A stretch of 33,102 bases of DNA from Crocinitomicaceae bacterium (GTDB taxonomy: Bacteria > Bacteroidota > Bacteroidia > Flavobacteriales_D > Crocinitomicaceae): positions 1 through 33,102 of the forward strand of contig JAOASF010000155.1 of assembly GCA_025210175.1 (NCBI GenBank), given 5' to 3'. The translations under genes and the position numbers were made by a program. Position 1 is the stretch's first letter. Each line of letters opens with the position of its first letter. A model generated the notes under the pieces. That model saw nothing but the letters and a program-made list of their open reading frames with translations. It made no database searches and was not told the origin of the DNA. Shown piece by piece: positions 1-6,500 of the stretch.

Positions 1-232
1 CCATTGGACCATTCGTTTTTTTTGCCTTTTCATCGACCTCCCAACCCTCTATTAACTTGGGGTATCCGAAACTTTTGGGTTAAGTTGAATGAACAAAAGT
101 ATACCTGTAGAAACGAAACAATTTACACCATAAAAACTTCTAGTGGCAAACAAGCGACCAATGAGATTTTCATCCTTGTGGTAAACATTGGACCATTCCA
201 TTTTTCAACCTTGTGGTACACATTGGACCATT
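1..232 (+). repeat. Cluster of 20-nt dispersed repeats (cluster 1)
   Basis: Copies read GTGGTAAACATTGGACCATT at 178-197, GTGGTACACATTGGACCATT at 213-232 and a variant GTGGCAAACAAGCGACCAAT at 143-162. A truncated copy (ATTGGACCATT) runs off the window edge at 3-13. The last three start 35 bases apart. Most copies are followed by a T-rich run. TGGT near the start and ACCA near the end of each unit form a small dyad, so a protein-binding site is possible. The same unit recurs at 13406-13603 in the same orientation. I see no gene in 1-340 and nothing distinctive in 233-340. Confidence 0.75.
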
Positions 233-340
233 AGGTTTTTGGGAAATTTTCGTCCATTTTCTACCCGCCCCCTTTCACCCTGAACCTTTCCATTTCCTCA
301 ACCATTTTAAAACGGAATAGAATTTGCTAACTCTCCCTTC

Positions 341-1132
341 ATGAATCAAGCCTTTCTCAGTACCCTATTTTTTAGTTTACTTTTCGTTAGCTTAAGTTCT
401 TGCAGTCAAAATTTTGAAAGCAAGAAGAGCCTAACTTCAGCAAAAAAGGTCAATACCGACTCCTTGCAAATACAGCAATTTTACAAAAGTGAAGACACCC
501 TGAATTCACCCAGTGAATCAATTGGTACCGTGGGCAGGGGAAGTCTCAAAAACGGTAAGATCTTTCCATTCTACGGACCCAACTTTACTTATTTCGCCCA
601 AGAAAGTTACCGATCCAAAAGAGCCTATACCTCAGATGCTGTCCGCAGGATAATCCTAAATGGATACGATCAATTGTTGAGAGCACATCCCGACCGACAT
701 TTTTACCTCATGGAATTATCGCATCAAAAGGGAGGAAAATTGTACCCGCATCACACCCATCAAAATGGTTTAAGTGCCGACTTCATGATGCCTAAGTTGA
801 AATCTGGTAAACCCGACTATACTTTGGATACCATTGGATTAATGCACTACTTTTTAACCTTCGACAATGAAGGTCGCTATGAAAAGGACAAGAACATTGC
901 AATTGATTTCAACTTGGTGGCCGAGCACATCTACATTCTCTCTCAAGAAGCCGAAAAACTGGGTTGGACCATCGAAAAAGTGATCATCAAACTAGAATAC
1001 AAGGACGAATTATTCGCCACCACTTACGGACAAAAACTCCAGAAAAAAGGCATTTACTTTGCTCAACGTTTAAGCAAGGAAGTCAACGATATTCACGACG
1101 ATCATTTTCACATCGATTTTAAAAAACAATAG
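341..1132 (+). CDS. Penicillin-insensitive murein endopeptidase-like lipoprotein (MepA / peptidase M74 family)
   Basis: 263 residues. The N-terminus is a lipoprotein signal (hydrophobic stretch, then LSSC with Cys21), so the protein should be anchored to a membrane facing the periplasm. The C-terminal two thirds carry the LAS-type zinc peptidase pattern of MepA: a GSLKNG segment near residue 67, HTHQNGLSADF (His140, Asp147 as zinc ligands) and a terminal HDDHFHIDF (His255, His257). Known MepA enzymes cut the D-Ala-mDAP cross-links of peptidoglycan regardless of beta-lactams. Length is close to the E. coli enzyme. The linker at residues 22-65 is Ser/Lys-rich and probably disordered. Family assignment rests on motifs only. 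No obvious promoter was found; the gene stands alone upstream of the DUF1801 gene. Confidence 0.85.
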   Translation: MNQAFLSTLFFSLLFVSLSSCSQNFESKKSLTSAKKVNTDSLQIQQFYKSEDTLNSPSESIGTVGRGSLKNGKIFPFYGPNFTYFAQESYRSKRAYTSDAVRRIILNGYDQLLRAHPDRHFYLMELSHQKGGKLYPHHTHQNGLSADFMMPKLKSGKPDYTLDTIGLMHYFLTFDNEGRYEKDKNIAIDFNLVAEHIYILSQEAEKLGWTIEKVIIKLEYKDELFATTYGQKLQKKGIYFAQRLSKEVNDIHDDHFHIDFKKQ

Positions 1133-1170
1133 TACCTTCATTGCTCTATTGGAACATTAAGACATTCGAA

Positions 1171-1560
1171 ATGAGCGCAGACATTCAACAATATCACGGC
1201 GGACTTGACCCCAATGACTTGCAGATATGTGAAGCCTTACAAGGTATTATCAATACTAATTTACCTGAAGCGGAAAGCAAGGTTTGGCATGCACACCCAG
1301 TTTGGTTTTTGAATGGAAATCCGGTGGTGGGATATCATCGTTTGAAAAAAGGTTTGCGTTTGCTCTTTTGGAGTGGCCAAAGTTTCGATGAAGAAAAACT
1401 GAAGCCCGAAGGAAAATTCAAAGCGGCAGAATACTACTATCATTCCATTGATGACATCAAAGAAGAAGACTTGGTTCGTTGGTTGCAAAAAGCACGAGAT
1501 ATCCAATGGGACTATAAGAACATCGTGAAACGTCGTGGCGTATTGGAACGAATTACTTAA
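1171..1560 (+). CDS. DUF1801 domain protein (YdhG/YjbR-like fold)
   Basis: 129 residues from the ATG at 1171. A longer form from a TTG at 1141 is possible but adds ten residues unlike the family start. The sequence fits small DUF1801 proteins: an N-terminal helix, LPEAESKVWHAHPVWFLNG (the conserved region around the KxWHxxPVxxxxG motif), then VVGYHRLKKGLRLLFWSG and a C-terminal helix with WDYKNIVKRRG. These cytosolic proteins have a frataxin/YjbR-like fold, and no biochemical role is firmly known. The gene ends 17 bases before the ArsR operon promoter. A DUF1801-type domain also forms the first half of the YdeI protein at 2826-3470, so two relatives flank the ArsR/AHSA1/DoxX genes. Confidence 0.85.
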   Translation: MSADIQQYHGGLDPNDLQICEALQGIINTNLPEAESKVWHAHPVWFLNGNPVVGYHRLKKGLRLLFWSGQSFDEEKLKPEGKFKAAEYYYHSIDDIKEEDLVRWLQKARDIQWDYKNIVKRRGVLERIT

Positions 1561-1576
1561 AAATTTCAAATTAAAC

Positions 1577-1621
1577 TTGCGTAGCCAAATGGCTAAACAT
1601 ATATTTGTAGCCAAATAGCTA
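1577..1621 (+). promoter_or_regulatory. Promoter of the ArsR operon with two operator palindromes
   Basis: A Bacteroidota-type promoter is visible: TTG at 1577-1579, 20 bases, TATATTTG at 1600-1607 (consensus TAnnTTTG). Two copies of one palindrome sit on it: TAGCCAAATGGCTA at 1582-1595, between the boxes, and TAGCCAAATAGCTA at 1608-1621, where transcription should start. Their centres are 26 bp apart. Small ArsR regulators paired with AHSA1 proteins often repress their own operon through such sites, so autorepression is the natural inference. The ATG of the regulator follows four bases later, so the leader must be very short. Confidence 0.8.
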
Positions 1622-1625
1622 CGGA

Positions 1626-1949
1626 ATGAATTTAAGAAGAGATGTTTTTCAAGCCATCGCCGATCCTACACGGAGAGCCATTTTATTGTTGCTCGCTTCT
1701 CAGTCTTTATCGGCCGGTGCTATTGCTGCTAATTTTGATTCTGCTCGTCCGACCATATCGAAACACCTCACCGTTTTAACGGAATGTGATTTGCTTTCCA
1801 AAACCCAAGCAGGTCGAGAAATCTACTACCAACTCAACCCCTTGAAAATGAAAGAAATTGCCGATTTCATTGAACCTTTCCGCCTGATGTGGGAAGAGCG
1901 TTTCAACCGTTTGGAGGAAGTGATGAAACAACACCAAAACAAAAAGTAA
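1626..1949 (+). CDS. ArsR-family winged-helix transcriptional regulator
   Basis: 107 residues, a typical length. It begins with [20 protein letters not shown], the hallmark start of the ArsR subgroup found beside AHSA1/SRPBCC proteins. The helix-turn-helix lies around residues 29-56, with [12 protein letters not shown] as recognition helix, followed by a wing ([13 protein letters not shown]). There are no clustered Cys/His metal ligands, so this is probably not a metal sensor. It is the first gene of a tight operon: the next gene starts at the overlapping TAATG. The two palindromes at 1582-1621 are its probable operators. The signal it senses cannot be told from the sequence. Confidence 0.92.
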   Translation: MNLRRDVFQAIADPTRRAILLLLASQSLSAGAIAANFDSARPTISKHLTVLTECDLLSKTQAGREIYYQLNPLKMKEIADFIEPFRLMWEERFNRLEEVMKQHQNKK

Positions 1950-2416
1950 TGGAGATCAAAACACAAGTCATAGCCAAAGAAAACGAGCAGGAATTGTTCG
2001 TCCATCGCGAATTTGACCTTCCCGTTCATCTTTTGTTTATGGCCTATACCAATAAGGATATTTTGGAACAGTGGATGGGTACCAAGGTGATTGAACTAGA
2101 CAACGAATCCTTTAGCAGCTATCATTTTGAAACAACAGATCCCATGGGCAATAAACATCCTTTTCGCGGTTGTATTCATCAAATTAAACCGAATGAAATC
2201 ATCGTTCGAACCTTTGAGATGGTCGGCACTCCCTTCCCTCCTCAAATGGAATATTTGAACTTTATTTCTTTGGGAGAAAACAAGAGTAAGCTGGAAATGC
2301 AGGTGGTATACAAGAGTGTTTTTCACAGAGATGAACACTTGAAAATGCCCTTCGCTCAGGGAATCAACTGGGCACATAATCGCTTGGAAGAAATCGTAAA
2401 ATCAAATCAAAACTAA
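1949..2416 (+). CDS. SRPBCC / AHSA1-family protein
   Basis: 155 residues from the ATG that shares one base with the ArsR stop codon (TAATG). An upstream in-frame extension inside the ArsR gene is not credible. The fold pattern is SRPBCC (START-like helix-grip): FVHREFDLPVHLLFMAYTNKDILEQWMG at the start (the usual F-A-P--V-x-W-T-p-e--xxWxG pattern), then FRGCIHQIKPNEIIVRTFE and a long C-terminal helix with QGINWAHNRLEEIV. AHSA1-like domains in bacteria bind hydrophobic ligands in a cavity; the ligand is unknown here. Co-transcription with ArsR is well known for this family, and the pair probably forms a small stress- or ligand-responsive module with the DoxX-like and YdeI genes that follow. 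Confidence 0.9.
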   Translation: MEIKTQVIAKENEQELFVHREFDLPVHLLFMAYTNKDILEQWMGTKVIELDNESFSSYHFETTDPMGNKHPFRGCIHQIKPNEIIVRTFEMVGTPFPPQMEYLNFISLGENKSKLEMQVVYKSVFHRDEHLKMPFAQGINWAHNRLEEIVKSNQN

Positions 2417-2417
2417 T

Positions 2418-2795
2418 ATGTCGAAAACACAAAAAATCATCTACTGGATCGCCACGGTTTGGTTGGCTTTCGGAATGACATCAAGTGCCATTCTCCAACT
2501 TTTACCCATGAAAGAACAAGTTGAAATGTTCGAACACTTGGGATACCCATTTTACTTAATGCACATTATTGCTATTTGGAAATTATTGGGTGTATTGGCC
2601 ATCTTCCTTCCTAAAACACCAGTTCTAAAAGAATGGGCCTACGCTGGATTCTTCTTTGTTGCAACGGGAGCCATTGTTTCACACATTGCCGTTCACGACG
2701 GTTTTGGCGATATTTTTCCTGGTATTTTCTTGGCGGTTTTAACTGTCGTATCCTGGTACTTCCGTCCAGAATGCAAGAAAGTAAAAGCTCAGTAA
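2418..2795 (+). CDS. DoxX-like integral membrane protein
   Basis: 125 residues starting one base after the previous stop. Four membrane segments can be drawn, at about residues 7-28, 44-63, 72-93 and 97-116. The order WxAFGMTSSAILQL, then HLGYPFYLMHIIAIWKLLGVLAIFLP, then LKEWAYAGFFFVATGAIVSHI matches DoxX-like proteins (Pfam DoxX_2). These are common third members of ArsR-AHSA1 operons in Bacteroidota. A transport or redox function for the family has been proposed but is not established. The short cytosolic tail (CKKVKAQ) is basic. The function in this operon is unknown; a role in handling the same compound as the AHSA1 protein is only a guess. Confidence 0.88.
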   Translation: MSKTQKIIYWIATVWLAFGMTSSAILQLLPMKEQVEMFEHLGYPFYLMHIIAIWKLLGVLAIFLPKTPVLKEWAYAGFFFVATGAIVSHIAVHDGFGDIFPGIFLAVLTVVSWYFRPECKKVKAQ

Positions 2796-2825
2796 TACTA
2801 ACTTTATTCTTCAAAGCGAAACGTT

Positions 2826-3470
2826 ATGATGACCAAAACTGTTGACGAATTTTTTCAAATAGGCTGTGGAAGATGTTCACTCGTTGGGACTCCAGAATGT
2901 AAGGTGCACACCTGGCAACAAGAGTTGATTACATTAAGAGCCTACATGCTCGATACAGGTCTTACTGAAGAGTCAAAATGGGGCTATCCATGCTACACCT
3001 TTGACGGGAAAAACATTGTAATGATCGCAGCTTGGAAAGACAATGTTTCTTTGAGTTTTTTCAAAGGAACCTTATTAGAAGATCAAGAAAAATTATTGGT
3101 GAGTCCGGGTGCAAATTCACAGGTGGCAAAATTGCTTCGTTTTCAGAAAATGGATGACATCTTAGCCTTGGAACAAACCATTAAGGCTTATGTTTTTGAA
3201 GCGGTTGAGATTGAAAAAGCCGGCTTAAAAGTGGAAGTAAAACCCGTTACCCACTTAGACTATCCAGCGGAATTGGAAACAGCTTTTGATGAGGATCCCT
3301 TCTTTAAAGAAGCCTTTGAGAACTTAACTCCGGGTCGACAAAAAGGATATCTACTCCAATTCAATCAACCCAAAAACTCCTCTACGAAGGTCGCACGAAT
3401 TGAAAAATACAAATCTTGGATCATGGAAGGAAAAGGCCTTCACGACGATTACAAGAAAGGAAGAAAGTAA
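2826..3470 (+). CDS. YdeI/OmdA-family protein (DUF1801-like + OmdA domain)
   Basis: 214 residues; ATG ATG at the start, either codon usable. The N-terminal half (about 1-120) is a DUF1801-like domain with the ESKWGYPCYTFDGKNIVMIAAWKDNVSLSFF core. The C-terminal half (about 140-205) is an OmdA-type helical domain: LETAFDEDPFFKEAFENLTPGRQKGYLLQF and ARIEKYKSWIMEGKGLHD. YdeI-like proteins have been linked to envelope stress and peptide resistance in enterobacteria, without a known mechanism. The gap from the DoxX gene is 30 bases, so it is probably the last gene of the ArsR operon, which ends at the hairpin at 3506-3530. An N-terminal Cys-x-x-Cys (CGRC, 14-17) is unusual and could bind metal. 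Confidence 0.87.
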   Translation: MMTKTVDEFFQIGCGRCSLVGTPECKVHTWQQELITLRAYMLDTGLTEESKWGYPCYTFDGKNIVMIAAWKDNVSLSFFKGTLLEDQEKLLVSPGANSQVAKLLRFQKMDDILALEQTIKAYVFEAVEIEKAGLKVEVKPVTHLDYPAELETAFDEDPFFKEAFENLTPGRQKGYLLQFNQPKNSSTKVARIEKYKSWIMEGKGLHDDYKKGRK

Positions 3471-3505
3471 GCCTGGTTTACCGAGCAATAAAAGATAAAA
3501 AGGAA

Positions 3506-3534
3506 AAGGGTGCCCAATCGAAGCACCCTTCTTT
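3506..3534. terminator. Bidirectional terminator hairpin between convergent genes
   Basis: AAGGGTGC (3506-3513) and GCACCCTT (3523-3530) form a perfect 8-bp stem with a nine-base loop. A T-rich run follows on the plus strand and a matching T-rich run (from the A-rich 3498-3507) on the minus strand. It lies between the end of the ArsR operon and the end of the convergent giant gene at 3552, so it can serve both. Confidence 0.8.
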
Positions 3535-3551
3535 TGTAACCAACGCTTTGG

Positions 3552-6500
3552 CTAATACTTAACTACATTCTGGGTAAAAAATCCTTTGTCTGTTTCCAGG
3601 ACTAAACGATACAAACCTGCGCTAAATGAGGCTAGAGATACCTTCGTTTCATTTTCGTTAATTGCTTGCTGCATAAGCACATTTCCTTTTGCATCATACA
3701 AATGCATGACTCCCCGTACCGTTTCTTTCAACACAATGGTCAATTCTCCATTCGTTGGATTCGGAAATACTTTTGCTTGTAGAAAGTTCAACTCTCCTAA
3801 ACCTACGTCGTTACCATTTATTTCATTTGACGTATCCGATGGACAAGCTGCGATAACCCGCACAGCATACACACCATTGGTTGTATAGGTATAGGTTTGA
3901 CTCGTTGCACCTGGAATATCCACACCATCCTTTAACCATTGATTGCCTGAACTTGAGCTCGAAGTAAGAGTGGTTCCATTTTGTGTAACGCTAGGCGTAG
4001 GTGGTATTGGGTTCATTACTAAAGAATACACCACCGAAGTATCCTCCTCTACTCCTATACATTGCGCATTAGAGGTAACCACACACCAAATCTGATCCCC
4101 ATTGTTGAAATTAGAAGAACCATATACGGAATCCTGTACCACAGCAATTCCATTGAGATACCATAGGTAAGTGGGATTAGAACCAGATTGCACAGAACTA
4201 GCCTTGAAGGCTACAAAATCTCCCTTGCAATTTTCGGTATTTCCATCGGTCATTTCAGTAGAAATAATAGGGGCTGGAGCTGTGGATTGTACGGTCAAAA
4301 CATACAATTCAGAACTGTCCGTAGTACTGGCTGCACATCCATCACTCGATGTCAAAATACACCAAACGGAATCTTGATCGGAGAAAGACGAAGAAGCATA
4401 AATCGAATCGGTAGAAGTAGGTTGCCCATTCCAATACCATTGAAAACTCGGAGACATGCCTGCCTGACTGGCGCTTGCTTTAAATGAAACATTTTCACCT
4501 TCACAAATGGTAAGGCTTCCTGAGGTAAGCTGAGTGGTGATTTCTGGTTGAGTAATTGGGTTTCTGATCAATTGCAAAGTGTCGGAATGCGCAGTGCTGT
4601 ATACTACACAAGTTTCATTCGATACCATGGTTGCGTAAACCTCATCTCCATTCATAAAATTGGATGAACCATAACTACTACCGTTGGATACAAAAACGCC
4701 ATTGCGATACCATGAATAATTGGGTAAGGTTCCACCATTGGTCGGTTGTGCGATAAACCCAACAAAACTGCCTTCACACGACTCCAATTGCCCTTGGCTG
4801 ATTTGTAGGTTTACTTCTGGTTCTACGGCTGGAATATTGTTGACCGTATACACATTAGATGCAACCGAATCGTTGATTACACAGGTTAAAGAAGAATGCA
4901 GTTGAACATACACCAAATCTCCGGTTGACAAAGAATCGGGAGTAAAACTCGTTCCAACCGCAGCGCTATCACCGTTCACATACCAAGTATACATCGGGGA
5001 ATTACCTTCATTTTGCTGATCTGTAATAAGGAAATCAATCGCCGTTCCCTCACAATACGAAGAATCCGATACCGCAATTGCGATAGATGAAGTATCGTTA
5101 GGGGTTCGCTGAATGATAAGAATATTCGAACTGTCAGTGGCACTCGTTGAACAAGTGGCGTTGGATAGAACCACTGCTCGAACTTCATCTTGGTCTTGCA
5201 AATTGGAAGCCCCATAAATCAATCCATTGGCCACATAAGTGTTATTTACCCACCATTCAATACTCGGGTTGTTCCCTGCATTGCTATACGTGGCACCAAA
5301 CTCCAAATTGCTACCATCGCAACTCGGATTCGCTCCTTGTGTAAAATCAATGGAGATATCCGGCGTAACATACGGTTGCATGTTCATCGTAATACTATTG
5401 GAATGCTTCTGAACGGAGTCAGCGCACGCAGCATTGGACATCATTTTTACCCTTACCACATCACCTGTATTTAGAGAAGAAGTTGCATATGGATTTCCCG
5501 ACCCCACTGCTACTCCATTCACCATCCATTGGTAACTTGGATTCGCACCTCCATTGGTAGGTGTGGCGCTAAATTCAATGGCACTACCTTCACAAGCTGG
5601 GTTGGTACCTTGAGAAATGGCTATTTGAACTCCTGTAACCGCCGTTGGAGTTTCGTTGATGGTAATTGAGTTGGAAAATTGAGTTGGCGAAATGGCGCAG
5701 GCTGCATTCGAAACCATGCGAACATCTACCAAATCTTGATCGTTAAATCCATTGAAATTAAATACCTGTCCAGAGGCAATTGGGTTACCGTTGATTCTCC
5801 AGGTATAATTCGGGTTGGTTCCTCCATCCGTTGGTGTGGCCGTAAACTGCAAATTCTCACCCGGACAACTCGGATTCGAACCGCCAGTTTGAGCAATACT
5901 TACTGCGGGATTAGATAATGGCGTAACCTGAAAAGTAAGGGTATTGGACAAAGTATTGGCTTGGTCCGGACAAGGCGCTGAAGAGGTCATTCTCACCTGA
6001 ACTTGATCACCATCCACCAACGAATCCGTCGTATAAGTCGAGCCAGTGGTGGCAACTATACCGTTCAAAAGCCACTCATAAACGGGAGTGCTTCCTCCTC
6101 CATTCGACGATAAAGCAAATGCCACCGTATCACCAGAACAGATCGTTGTAGTCCCCTGCGTAAGTTGAATTTGAACAGATGTCACGTCCGTTGGTAAAAT
6201 ACTTACAACTATTGGCGATGAACTAACGGCTGAGTCTACTGGACATTGAAGCGAAGAAGCCATGTTCACCTTTATCTCATCCTGGTCATTCAAACTGGAA
6301 CTTGTATAAGTTGATCCCGTTCCAACCGACACACCATTAATTTGCCAATCGTAACTTGGACTAGTCCCACCGTTTGTAGGTGTTGCCGTAAATTCAAGCG
6401 TTTCACCTGTACACGATGGGTTGTTTCCTTGGGTTATACTCGCTTGAACAGAAGTGGTAGAAAATGGAGTTTGCGAAATGGTAATGGAATTTGACATCAC

